From Verrucomicrobiota bacterium (GTDB lineage Bacteria; Verrucomicrobiota; Verrucomicrobiia; Opitutales; UBA953), in NCBI GenBank assembly GCA_026397965.1, contig JAPLTU010000039.1:190039-254038 (forward strand): a DNA stretch of 64,000 bases. Direction: 5' to 3'. Positions 23,924 to 34,808 of the stretch are shown here, piece after piece. Made by a program: the position numbers and the translations under genes. Within the stretch, counting starts at the first letter, position 1, and each line of letters starts with the position of its first letter. The notes under the pieces were generated by a model. It saw nothing but the letters and a program-made list of their open reading frames with translations, was not told the origin of the DNA and made no database searches.

Positions 23924-24702
23924 CTACGGCCCGACGATCAGCCGGTAGGTTCCGGGGGGTAAGCGCTGAGCCCAATTGCCGTCAGCTACCCATTGAATAA
24001 ACGATAAATCTGTAACCTTATCCCCCGATGAGCGTAAAATAGCTGGCGGAGCCTGAAGCCCAAGCGAATCAACCCCTAAAGAAAGCTCTACTGATGACGT
24101 AAATTTGCTATTTCTTCCATTTTTATCAATAAATTTAGTTAAATTGCCGTTAAAATGGGTTATATTCCCACTAATAATGGGTTTATTAGCCCCATTTAGG
24201 CTGTAGACTTCGTAATATCCAATCCTGGCGGGGATGCCCGATTGCTTAAATCCCGTGGACCCAAAGGATTCGAAGGGCCCCCAGCCTACCAGAGGCAGCG
24301 CCTCGGGTGGGGATACTGAAACCGCCTTCGGGGTCTCGCGAAGGATTCTTTTGTCGTATTCCTCGAACTTACCCGGGTCAAATTGAAGCAGGGGCTGGAA
24401 TTGAGTAAAGGGGGTATCCTCCGACTGCCCTATTGCACCCGCTTCTTGCCCTCGGAGGGTAAATCGCCCGGGAAGGTAAGCTGCCGATGGATCCAGCAAC
24501 ACTAAGCTTTCCGCCCGAACGTCCCCTGACGGTATCAGATGAGCTCCCGTAAAAAGGATTGGGGCCGGATTTTCTCCCCCGGCAGTGGGATGGAAAATCA
24601 AAATGGTGAGCAGAAAGGCAACAAGTCCGCAGATTAATGCCGTCCGTGTGAGAGGAGGAATCCGCCCTCCAGCTAAATCTCGAATGGTCGTCAGCGAACG
24701 CA

Positions 24703-24703
<1 letters not shown>
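23924..24703 (-). CDS. hypothetical protein with N-terminal TM segment
   Basis: 259 aa ORF; hydrophobic LICGLVAFLLTILIFH; overlaps the upstream htrA-like gene by 1 nt. Confidence 0.7.
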
Positions 24704-25809
<1,106 letters not shown>

Positions 25810-25847
25810 GCCAGCCTATAACTACGCCGAGCCAAGGCAAGCAAGCG

Positions 25848-28800
25848 TCAGCGGGCCATCGTGAAGCCGCCACCCGGTTGGGTCGGTTCGGCTTCATCCC
25901 TATCTTTATTAAACCGCATCGAGAAGAGCCGGGTCACGCCCTTCTCCTGCATGGTCGCGCCAAAGATCGCGTCAGCGGTGGATACCGTCCGTTTATTGTG
26001 CGTAATAATCAGGAACTGAGAATAACGCGTGAATTCGCGGATGATATCCGTGAAGCGGCCCACATTAGTATCGTCAAGCGGGGCATCCAGCTCGTCGAGG
26101 ACGCACAAGGGCGAAGGCTTGACCATATAAATTGCAAACAGCAGTGCGAGCGCGGTCATGGTGCGCTGGCCACCGGAGAGCAGCAAGATGCCGCGCAACT
26201 TAGTCCCCGGAGGTTGGGCGATGATTTCAATACCATTTTCCAGCGGATCTTCGGCCTGCACCATCTGTAAGTCGGCGGTTCCGCCGACGAAAAGACGGTC
26301 GAAGGTGAATTTGAAATTCTTACGAACTTGTTCAAAAGTATCGGTGAATAATTTGAGCGAAGTCTGATTCAGCTCTTCGATTGCCTTGGAGAGTTCTTCC
26401 TTCGCCTTCCAAAGGTCATCGCTTTGCTTGGTCAGGAAGTCGTGGCGATCGCGCAACGAAGAATATTCTTCCACGGCGACGAGATTGATCGAGCCCATGC
26501 CCGACATGCGTTCACGGAGTTCGGCAATTTCCCGGACGAGCGGCGGCCAGTCAGTCGCCCCCAAGACCGTCAGCTCATCTTCCGTTGGTTCTCCTTGACG
26601 AATTGGCGCCTTACGCACCGGTCGAGTCCCCTCTTCTTCCGGCTCCTCAAGATCATCGAAACTCGCGATGCCATCAGGTTCTCCATCAGCGAGCCAGAGT
26701 TGCAAACGCCAGTCTACGGAGGAAACATCTAATTGGTGCTCAGATTGAACTTTTTCGATAATAAACCCACATTGGGAATTCTGTTCGGCAAGGGTGACCT
26801 CCAAGGATTTAAGCCGCATGTCTACCACGCGAAGTTTTTCCCGATCGACGGAAAGCACCCGGTCATCGGTCTCGAGCAAGGCGTCTTTTTCGGCCAACTC
26901 TCCGCGCGTTTGGGCAAGGCTGACGGAACGGGTTTCAATTTCTCCGGCTAAACGGCCGGACAACTCGCGGGCCGCAACTGATTGGGTGCGCAGTTCGCCG
27001 ATCTGACAATCGTTTTGTTGTGCTTCGGTCCGGCGGGAAGCCAGGCGGGCCGAAGCCTCCGCGCGACGGGACTCGAGATCGGCCAACTCGCGGCCAACCA
27101 ATTCAAGACGCTGGCGCTGCTCGGCCAAGGAAAGCCGCACTTCACCTAAAGCATTACGGCGCACTTCAGTCTCAGTGCGCGCTGACTCGACATCGGTTTC
27201 TCCCGTGGCGATAGCCGTGCGTAATTCAGCGACCTGAGTATCTTTCGTCGACAGTGTCCCTTGGGCCCGATCGCGCCTCATCACGGCCTCGGCCTTGGCC
27301 GATTCCAATTCGTTTAATTGACGCTGGTCGCGGGCAATCCGCTCATCAGCCGCCACCAAAGTCTGCCTTGCGGCACGCTCGTCCGCTTGAGCGACGGAGA
27401 GCTCCTGCGCTGCAAACTGCGTCGCACCGCGACGCGTACCCACTTCCACCTCATTGGCATCCATGTTCGACTGCAGACCCAAGGCGCGCTCGTTGAGTGT
27501 CGTAAGCTGATCGTTCTCGGCCTCCAGCTTTGCCCGTACCGAACGAATTTCGCTCTCGCGGGAGAAAACTCCCGAGCCGGCGGAGGATGAGACCTTCCGA
27601 GGCCGACCCGCGTAGACTAGCCCGCGACGATCGATCAGATCGCCCTCGGTCGTAGCGACCAAGAAGAATTCAAAGGACGGATTGCTTCGCCACCACGCGA
27701 TAAAGTCGCCCAAGGTGGGACAAACGTAGCAGCCATCGAAAAGATTGGAGACCAGACGTGCATGGGTGGCCGACTTGGGCTGGACCGCCGAACCGGCGGG
27801 CCGGAGCCAACTGGGAGCGGCCGAGCCGCTCTGGAAAGCGGGAGGAGCTTCGACCTGAAAGACCGCCCGGCCGAGTTGGCGCTCAGCCATCTTCGCCACG
27901 ATGCCTGGCAAGAAATCGGCGTTGTCCAGGGCGACCGCTTCCGAGGCGGCGCCTAAGATATTTTCCAAGGCGGCGGCAGCGGAAATATCAGTGACGGTGA
28001 CAAGGTCGGCCAAAGCGGCGGCTTTGCCGGCCGGCATAGCTTCCGAAAGTTCTCCGCGAAGTACCGCTTTGGCGGCTTCCGAAAACCCTTCCAGCCGCGA
28101 CTGCATCTGTTCGAGCAAGCCAAGCTGAGCGGAAAGTTTTGCGACGCTGCGATCTTGTTCGGAAATTGTCTGCTGCAGTGCGCGAAAATCCGTCAGCAAC
28201 GCTTTGCCTTTTTCAACCGCTTCCTGCTCGGCGGCACGGGCGGCCTGCAGTTCACCGTGGCGGCCAGTAACGACCTGGCCGCAATCGGCGACGCGGCGAT
28301 CGTGCCCCTCGCGCTCCACCATCGCTTGCGAGACGGAAGCTGACACATCGACATGGCGGGCCTGGTAGCCCCGAAGATCGATTTCGAGATTAGTGACATC
28401 GCCACGGGCGCGAGTCATCTCACCTTCGGCAATTAAAATATCTTGGCGAGCCCGACGCAGACGATTCTCGGATTCGACCAAGAACTTAGCCGCTGCTTCG
28501 ACTTGCGAAGTCTTATCACGGTAGGCGGCATCCGTCGCGGTCACCGAGCCCGTGGCGGTCGATTTAGCATCGGAACTACCGCGCAGACGCATCTCGTATT
28601 CGGCGATGGCTTGTTCGGCCTCCTGACCCTCGCGGCGAATATCAACCAAGCGGGTCGTTAAATCATCTGCCCGAAGATCAGCGGTTCGAGCCTCGGCTTC
28701 GGCGTTTTCGCGGGTGGTACGTACTTCAAATAAAGCCTGCTGGGCTTGCTGGACTTGTTCGGCCAATTCGGCTCGCCGTACGCGCGTATCAAGCAGGGCG

Positions 28801-29600
28801 GCTTCGCGGCTACGCAGGCCATCGCTCAACGCCTCTACCTCGGATCCACACTGTGCGGCGTCCGCTTCCAGGGTCGTGATCTGCGTCCGACGATCACCAA
28901 ACTGCTTGGCCTGCCAAGCGAGGTCGAGGTGCGTAAAACGATGCCGCAAGCGGCGGTAACGCAAAGCCTTAGCGGCCTGGCGGCGAAGGCTGGCGATCTG
29001 ACGGCCGACTTCGCTAACGACGTCGGTGATCCGCGCCAGGTTAGCGTCAACGCCTGACAACTTGTTCAACGCTTCCCGCCGTTGCACCTTATAGCGAGTG
29101 ATGCCGGCCGCTTCTTCGAAAAGATAACGGCGCTCCGCCGGATTAGCCGAGAGAATCTGGTCGATTTGTCCCTGCACCATGAACGAATAGGACATCCGTC
29201 CGATCCCCGTATCCATGAAGAGCCGGTGAATATCCTTCAGCCGGGACGGCTTGCCATTAATAAAATAGTCGCTGGTTCCCTCGCGATGGATGCGACGCAT
29301 CACGGAGACCTCGGCAAACTGCGTTCCGAGTTCCTTCTCACAATCCGCAAAAATCAGTTCGACTTCGCACTGGGGCAGCGGCTTACGCTTATCCGTGCCG
29401 GCGAAGATGACATCCTGCATGCTGGCTCCTCGGAGCGACTTGGCGCTTTGCTCGCCGAGCACCCAGCGGATTGCGTCCACGATGTTCGACTTGCCGCAGC
29501 CGTTAGGTCCAACGACAGCCGTGACGCCGGGACGGAGCTCAATACGGGTCCGGTCGGCGAAGCTTTTGAATCCGTTGACGACGATTTCCTTGAGGTACAT
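25848..29600 (-). CDS. smc: chromosome segregation protein SMC
   Basis: MYLKEIVVNGFKSFADRT...VVGPNGCGKSNIVDAIRWVLGEQSAKSLRG; hinge; LLSGGQRTMTALALLFAIYMVKPSPLCVLDELDAPLDDTNV. Confidence 0.96.
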   Translation of the reverse strand: MYLKEIVVNGFKSFADRTRIELRPGVTAVVGPNGCGKSNIVDAIRWVLGEQSAKSLRGASMQDVIFAGTDKRKPLPQCEVELIFADCEKELGTQFAEVSVMRRIHREGTSDYFINGKPSRLKDIHRLFMDTGIGRMSYSFMVQGQIDQILSANPAERRYLFEEAAGITRYKVQRREALNKLSGVDANLARITDVVSEVGRQIASLRRQAAKALRYRRLRHRFTHLDLAWQAKQFGDRRTQITTLEADAAQCGSEVEALSDGLRSREAALLDTRVRRAELAEQVQQAQQALFEVRTTRENAEAEARTADLRADDLTTRLVDIRREGQEAEQAIAEYEMRLRGSSDAKSTATGSVTATDAAYRDKTSQVEAAAKFLVESENRLRRARQDILIAEGEMTRARGDVTNLEIDLRGYQARHVDVSASVSQAMVEREGHDRRVADCGQVVTGRHGELQAARAAEQEAVEKGKALLTDFRALQQTISEQDRSVAKLSAQLGLLEQMQSRLEGFSEAAKAVLRGELSEAMPAGKAAALADLVTVTDISAAAALENILGAASEAVALDNADFLPGIVAKMAERQLGRAVFQVEAPPAFQSGSAAPSWLRPAGSAVQPKSATHARLVSNLFDGCYVCPTLGDFIAWWRSNPSFEFFLVATTEGDLIDRRGLVYAGRPRKVSSSAGSGVFSRESEIRSVRAKLEAENDQLTTLNERALGLQSNMDANEVEVGTRRGATQFAAQELSVAQADERAARQTLVAADERIARDQRQLNELESAKAEAVMRRDRAQGTLSTKDTQVAELRTAIATGETDVESARTETEVRRNALGEVRLSLAEQRQRLELVGRELADLESRRAEASARLASRRTEAQQNDCQIGELRTQSVAARELSGRLAGEIETRSVSLAQTRGELAEKDALLETDDRVLSVDREKLRVVDMRLKSLEVTLAEQNSQCGFIIEKVQSEHQLDVSSVDWRLQLWLADGEPDGIASFDDLEEPEEEGTRPVRKAPIRQGEPTEDELTVLGATDWPPLVREIAELRERMSGMGSINLVAVEEYSSLRDRHDFLTKQSDDLWKAKEELSKAIEELNQTSLKLFTDTFEQVRKNFKFTFDRLFVGGTADLQMVQAEDPLENGIEIIAQPPGTKLRGILLLSGGQRTMTALALLFAIYMVKPSPLCVLDELDAPLDDTNVGRFTDIIREFTRYSQFLIITHNKRTVSTADAIFGATMQEKGVTRLFSMRFNKDRDEAEPTQPGGGFTMAR

Positions 29601-29752
29601 CGAGGGGTGAAATAGCACGATTGCCCTCCCCTACCCCCGCCGCAAGCGTCTTGTGCCCCTATTAAGGGGGCAGTTATTCACGATGCTGAATCTTAGGATT
29701 CGGGGTTGACGAGACGGCTCCCCCCTTATTCTTTCGACCCTCTAACGCCAAC

Positions 29753-29953
29753 ATGTCCGTAGAAATCAAGATTCGCAAAGGTGAGACTGTCGATAAGGCT
29801 CTCCGCCGCTTAAAGAAGAAGATCGACCGCGAGGGGATCATCAAGGATGCCCGTGCCAAGCGCGGCTTCGAAAAGCCTGCTGAGCGCCGTCGTCGCAAGA
29901 AGAAGGTCAAGAACTTCAACGCCTACCTGCGTAAGAAGTGGGATAACGTATAA
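29753..29953 (+). CDS. rpsU: 30S ribosomal protein S21
   Basis: MSVEIKIRKGETVDKALRRLKKKIDREGIIKDARAKRGFEKPAERRRRKKKVK. Confidence 0.95.
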   Translation: MSVEIKIRKGETVDKALRRLKKKIDREGIIKDARAKRGFEKPAERRRRKKKVKNFNAYLRKKWDNV

Positions 29954-29973
29954 CCCCCCTTCAACTGCTACCC

Positions 29974-30004
29974 AAAGACCCGTCACCGTGACGGGTCTTT
30001 TGTT
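29974..30004 (+). terminator. Rho-independent terminator after rpsU
   Basis: AAAGACCCGTCACCGTGACGGGTCTTTTG. Confidence 0.9.
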
Positions 30005-30032
30005 TGGGGAGGGCCCCGGGTGCTACAGGAAC

Positions 30033-30064
30033 AAAAAGGGCCGAACCCGGAGGCTCGGCCCTTT
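30033..30064 (-). terminator. Rho-independent terminator after glnN
   Basis: Minus strand AAAGGGCCGAGCCTCCGGGTTCGGCCCTTTTTG. Confidence 0.88.
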
Positions 30065-30087
30065 CGTAAGACTAAGCCAATTCAGGC

Positions 30088-32244
30088 TTAGCGGATGAAC
30101 AAGAGTTCCTGGTAGGATGGTAACGGCCAATATTCATCGGCCACAATCTCTTCGAGCGCATCAGCCGCAGCACGAACCTTCAACATGGCAGGGAGAACCT
30201 TATCGCAAGAATGCTTGGCCTGAGCGTGCGTATCGGACTTCGACACTTCGCGGGCGGCATCAAGTGCTCCCAGGGCGTCGTGCAGGTCGTCAGCGAGCCC
30301 GATCACTTCTTTGCGCAATTTGCCGCCAGATTTGGTCTTTTCAACCGGGGTCAGATCAGCGGCGAACTTAAGTGCAGCTGGCAAGAGCAACGTCCGGCCG
30401 ATCTCGGAGACGAGCTTCGATTCGGTGTTCACCGTGAGCACATAGGAATGCGTGTAGATTTCTTCGCGCGATTCGAGCTCAGCCTTACTGAGAACACCTT
30501 GGCGTTCGAAGACATCCACCGTTGATTTAGCAACGATTTCAGGGAGCGCGTCCGGGGTCGTCCGCAGGTTCTTGAGGCCACGCTTACCAGCTTCTTTATG
30601 CCACTCTTCCGAATAGCCGTTCCCGTTGAAGATAATGCGACCATGCTTGGTCAGGATTTCTTTGAGGACCGACTGAAGGGCGGTGTTGAAGTTACTGTTC
30701 TTCTTGATGGCTACCGCTAATTCGTCAGCCAACTTATCCAGCGAATCAGCCATGATCGTGTTGAGGACGGTCAAGGGACCAGCGACCGAGAAGGAGGAGC
30801 CAACGGCGCGGAATTCGAACTTATTACCCGTAAAGGCAAAAGGACTCGTCCGATTACGGTCACCAGCGTCTTTCGGCAAGACGGGCAACGTATCGACACC
30901 CAAGGTCATATGACCACCCTTACGCGAGGAAGAGGCGGAGCCACTCTTCTTCACCTGCTCGATGACTTCATTGAGCATATCGCCCAAGTAAATCGAGATA
31001 ATGGCCGGAGGGGCTTCATTCGCACCTAAGCGGTGGTCGTTACCAGCGGAAGCCACCGAAGCACGGAGCAAGCCCTGGTGTAGATCAACCGCACGGACGA
31101 CAGCGGTACAGAAAGTAAGGAACTGTGCATTGTCGTGCGGGTCGTTGCCTGGTTCGAGCAAATTGCCCACGCCAGCACCACCGATGGACCAATTGACGTG
31201 CTTGCCGGAACCATTGACGCCGGCGAAAGGCTTTTCGGCCATGAGGCAAACGAAACCATGCTGCGCAGCGACCCGCTTCAGGAGCGTCATCGTGAGCATC
31301 TGGTGGTCGTGCGCGACGTTCGCAGATTCGTAAATCGGAGCCACTTCGAATTGCGCGGGAGCTACTTCGTTGTGTCGCGTCTTGATAGGGATACCTAGTT
31401 TGAAGCACTCGCGCTCGGTCTCCATCATGCAAGCAAGGACGCGATCAGGAATCGTACCGAAGTATTGATCTTCGAACTCTTGACCCTTGGCCGGCTTCGC
31501 ACCGAAGAGTGCGCGTCCGCACGTGTAAATATCTGGGCGGAGATGATAGAGACGGGAATCGATCAGGAAGTACTCCTGCTCCGGGCCGCATGAAGCACTG
31601 ATGAAGCCGTGTTTCTTGCCAAAAAGAGCGAGAACGCGAGTGGCAGCCTTATTGACGGCAGCCATGGAGCGGAGTAGCGGGGTCTTCTTGTCGAGGGCCT
31701 CACCCTTCCACGATACGAACACCGTAGGGATGCAGAGCGTCGAACCATTTTCGCTGTCGAAGATGTAAGCGGGCGAGGTGACATCCCAGGCCGTGTAGCC
31801 GCGCGCTTCGAACGTGGAACGCAGACCACCGTTCGGGAAGGAGGATGCGTCAGGCTCGGCTTGCACGAGGGCCTTGCCGGAGAACTGGGCGAGCGTACCC
31901 GCGCCGTTTGGCTCAAAGAAAGTGTCGTGCTTCTCCGCCGTCGAACCCGTGAGTGGGTAGAACACGTGGGCGTAGTGTGTCGCTCCGCGCTCAAGCGCCC
32001 AATCCTTGATTGCGGCCGCGACGATGTCAGCGGAAGCACCATCGAGCTTGGTACCGGACTCGATATTGGCCTTAAGGGACTTGAAGACATCCTTCGGCAG
32101 GCGCTTCTCCATCTTCTCTAACGAGAAAACATTCTGACCGAAGATGACATCGATCTTCTCGTTACGGAAGTCGAACGTGCCCTTCAGGCGAGGCTGGGAG
32201 GCGATCGCCGAGATGGCGTCGCGTCGTGCTGGGTTTGTGCTCAT
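30088..32244 (-). CDS. glnN: glutamine synthetase type III
   Basis: 718 aa; [83 protein letters not shown]-specific motifs. Confidence 0.96.
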   Translation of the reverse strand: MSTNPARRDAISAIASQPRLKGTFDFRNEKIDVIFGQNVFSLEKMEKRLPKDVFKSLKANIESGTKLDGASADIVAAAIKDWALERGATHYAHVFYPLTGSTAEKHDTFFEPNGAGTLAQFSGKALVQAEPDASSFPNGGLRSTFEARGYTAWDVTSPAYIFDSENGSTLCIPTVFVSWKGEALDKKTPLLRSMAAVNKAATRVLALFGKKHGFISASCGPEQEYFLIDSRLYHLRPDIYTCGRALFGAKPAKGQEFEDQYFGTIPDRVLACMMETERECFKLGIPIKTRHNEVAPAQFEVAPIYESANVAHDHQMLTMTLLKRVAAQHGFVCLMAEKPFAGVNGSGKHVNWSIGGAGVGNLLEPGNDPHDNAQFLTFCTAVVRAVDLHQGLLRASVASAGNDHRLGANEAPPAIISIYLGDMLNEVIEQVKKSGSASSSRKGGHMTLGVDTLPVLPKDAGDRNRTSPFAFTGNKFEFRAVGSSFSVAGPLTVLNTIMADSLDKLADELAVAIKKNSNFNTALQSVLKEILTKHGRIIFNGNGYSEEWHKEAGKRGLKNLRTTPDALPEIVAKSTVDVFERQGVLSKAELESREEIYTHSYVLTVNTESKLVSEIGRTLLLPAALKFAADLTPVEKTKSGGKLRKEVIGLADDLHDALGALDAAREVSKSDTHAQAKHSCDKVLPAMLKVRAAADALEEIVADEYWPLPSYQELLFIR

Positions 32245-32333
32245 TTTGGATTGGGGGATTGATGAAAATTAAACTTTAACACCTCTTGAAAAGCACCCTG
32301 TGTGCCACGCTTCAATAGGTAACAATTAACAGG

Positions 32334-32370
32334 TTAAGTATGCCTAATTTTAGGCATTAAGTATAAATTT
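32334..32370 (-). promoter_or_regulatory. AT-rich inverted repeat upstream of glnN
   Basis: ATGCCTAA-TT-TTAGGCAT (32340-32357), flanked by a repeated TTAAGTAT, about 95-115 nt upstream of the glnN ATG. Confidence 0.4.
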
Positions 32371-32387
32371 AAGCATTTTAGGGGTGT

Positions 32388-33395
32388 CTACTTCAAGGCA
32401 TACACAATTCTGGCGAAATAGGCCGTATCAAGTGAGACCTGGGCGGGCAAGGGATGCCCTCTGAAATCATTAGATAACCCTATTTTAAGGGAAAGCGGCC
32501 CCTCCCGGCGCATGATGTTAAGCGAGGATTCGTGGCGGATGTAGTAATTCGCGGAATCACTGAACGAAGGGACGATGGAAATCGAAGAATCCAAGGCCGC
32601 CCAGCCGAGCTCCCGATGAAGAATCAGGCCCAAGTCAGCCGACGGGGTCGAGAGGCTCGGCTGCCCGACGATCGAATAATTCTCGTATCGATGGGCGAGT
32701 CCCAAACGGGCATCCCATTTGCCGGAGGCATCCGTGAATAGCCGCAAGCCGATGCCGCCCGCGTTAACCGATAATAAATCCACCATCCGCGCCTTGTCAT
32801 AACCGGTGTCGGTCCGGACATACCAGAAGACGACCCCCGTGGGATTAGTCTCATAAGATAAATTAACATGCAGATCATTGGCGGACGTCTGATTTCCCGA
32901 CTTGGCCTCGGTGGCCCGGACGCTACCGATGATCGTATCCTGCGGAGTGATGCCCTTGGCGAGAAAGCCGATACTGATTCCAGACCCTTCCGTCACTCCT
33001 GACCGGCCGGATAAATCAAGGTCGGCCAGCATCGTCCATTTGCGGGCGTTGAGGATATCAGCGGGGCGGGCATCGGCATCGCGCCAAAGTTCCAAGCGGG
33101 CATCGAACGGGATTGTCTCCGGACCGCCTGTACTTGCTGCTCGCTGGGCGGCCGCCGAGGCCATGCCACGCTGGACCGTCCCCCCGCCGCTCAGGATAAC
33201 CGCAGAGTCCGTATTAAAAGATTCTACCGACGTAATTGGGATGCGCTGAATCGCCGGGCTCAGCTTAGGGACGAAGACTTCCATGAAGCCACCCGCGATG
33301 CGTTCAATCTTACCATGCAAGAAGGTGCCATCCGTCAGCGTGACGGTATCGGCCCAGAGGCCTAACGGGAGAAGCAGTAAAAGCGCTAACCGCAT
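32388..33395 (-). CDS. DUF481-like outer-membrane protein
   Basis: Signal peptide MRLALLLLLPLGLWADTVTLTDGTFLHGKIERI...; WTMLADLDLSGRSGVTEGSGISIGFLA...YFARIVYALK. Start moved to 33395. Confidence 0.75.
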   Translation of the reverse strand: MRLALLLLLPLGLWADTVTLTDGTFLHGKIERIAGGFMEVFVPKLSPAIQRIPITSVESFNTDSAVILSGGGTVQRGMASAAAQRAASTGGPETIPFDARLELWRDADARPADILNARKWTMLADLDLSGRSGVTEGSGISIGFLAKGITPQDTIIGSVRATEAKSGNQTSANDLHVNLSYETNPTGVVFWYVRTDTGYDKARMVDLLSVNAGGIGLRLFTDASGKWDARLGLAHRYENYSIVGQPSLSTPSADLGLILHRELGWAALDSSISIVPSFSDSANYYIRHESSLNIMRREGPLSLKIGLSNDFRGHPLPAQVSLDTAYFARIVYALK

Positions 33396-33464
33396 AACAT
33401 CCCCTATGACATGACGAAAGACCGAGGGTTGCCAATCCCGAGATTTGAGGTTAAGGTAATTTCC

Positions 33465-34808
33465 ATGGAGCTCGATGCGGTCATCCTTGGCGCCGGCCCA
33501 GCGGGTCTCGCGGTGGCACATCGGATGGTCCGCGCCGGGGCCAAAGTTAAGGTGATTGAACCCTCGCACCGATGCGGCGGGGCGATTCGTACGGTAAAGG
33601 AGGCCGGCTGGCTGGTTGAGACGGGCCCTAATACCCTGCAAATCGAAGGGGAAGCCGACCGGTCCTTGCTCCGAAATTACGGACTTGAGGACTGCCTGCA
33701 GGAAGCGGACCCCCATTCAGCCCAACGCTTCATTTACGCCCACGGACAGTTGCACGGACTCAAAGCTAACCCGTTAAGTTTATTTAAATCCGACCTACTG
33801 AGCTGGAGCGGTAAACTGAGATTACTCACAGAAATATTCCGCTTTCGGGGCGGCCATGAAGGTGAAACGGTTTATGCCTTCGCGGCTCGTCGCTTCGGCG
33901 CGGAAGCCGCCCAACTGCTCATGGATCCCGTGGTCTCGGGCGTTCAGGCGGGCGACCCTCACCGGTTGGTCATGAAGAATTGTTTTCCTGGTATCCATAC
34001 GCTCGAGGAAAAGCACCGCTCAATTATTCTCGGTTTAATCAAGAACAAGGGGGCGGATCGTCGTATCGTCGGCTTCCCCGCCGGCATGCAGCAACTCGCC
34101 GATGCGATGGCTGAGCCTCTAAGAAGCGACGGACTCGAGCTGAATTCAATGGCGACCTTGATTCGTCGCGATACCCAAGGATGGAATATCGCATGGCGCA
34201 ACGCCGAGGGGGTTGAAATCGGCGCCCGCGCCCGCCATCTCGTAGTCACCGCTCCGCACTGGCAATGGCCCTCCCTGCCCTTTGACGAAAGTTTACGACC
34301 CACGTTCCGAGAGTGGGAGCGAACCGAAGCACCCCCCGTGACTGTGGTTGTTCGTGGTTACGACCGAGCTGCCATCCGGCACCCGCTGAATGGGTTTGGT
34401 TATTTAACTCCGGGCAGCGAAAATCGTAATGTCTTGGGATGCCTTTTCCCGACCTCCGTCTTGCCGCAACGCGCACCAACAGGGAAAGTCTTGTTGTGCT
34501 GCTTCATCGGCGGAGCGCGTCATCCTGCTCTGGCCCGCAAGAACGACGAGGAGTTGCGAGCCATCGTGGATGGCGAACTTGCGGAAACACTCGGCGCAAC
34601 AGGAGCACCGGAAAAAGAATGGATTCAGCGCTGGGATCGGGCTATTCCACAATATGGCGCCGATCAAACCCGGAGAGAAGCCGCCTTAACCCAAGCTGAA
34701 TCCGCCCACCCGGGACTCCATTTCCACGGATCATTCCGCGGCGGCGTTGCCTTGATGCAAGTCATCCGGAGCGGCGATGAGCTCGGTCGAGCCTTGGCTA
34801 AAGGTTAA
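33465..34808 (+). CDS. hemG: protoporphyrinogen oxidase (HemG/HemY type, FAD-dependent)
   Basis: MELDAVILGAGPAGLAVAHRMVRAGAKVKVIEPSHRCGGAIRTVKEAGWLVETGPNTL; ...HFHGSFRGGVALMQVIRSG. Confidence 0.88.
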   Translation: MELDAVILGAGPAGLAVAHRMVRAGAKVKVIEPSHRCGGAIRTVKEAGWLVETGPNTLQIEGEADRSLLRNYGLEDCLQEADPHSAQRFIYAHGQLHGLKANPLSLFKSDLLSWSGKLRLLTEIFRFRGGHEGETVYAFAARRFGAEAAQLLMDPVVSGVQAGDPHRLVMKNCFPGIHTLEEKHRSIILGLIKNKGADRRIVGFPAGMQQLADAMAEPLRSDGLELNSMATLIRRDTQGWNIAWRNAEGVEIGARARHLVVTAPHWQWPSLPFDESLRPTFREWERTEAPPVTVVVRGYDRAAIRHPLNGFGYLTPGSENRNVLGCLFPTSVLPQRAPTGKVLLCCFIGGARHPALARKNDEELRAIVDGELAETLGATGAPEKEWIQRWDRAIPQYGADQTRREAALTQAESAHPGLHFHGSFRGGVALMQVIRSGDELGRALAKG

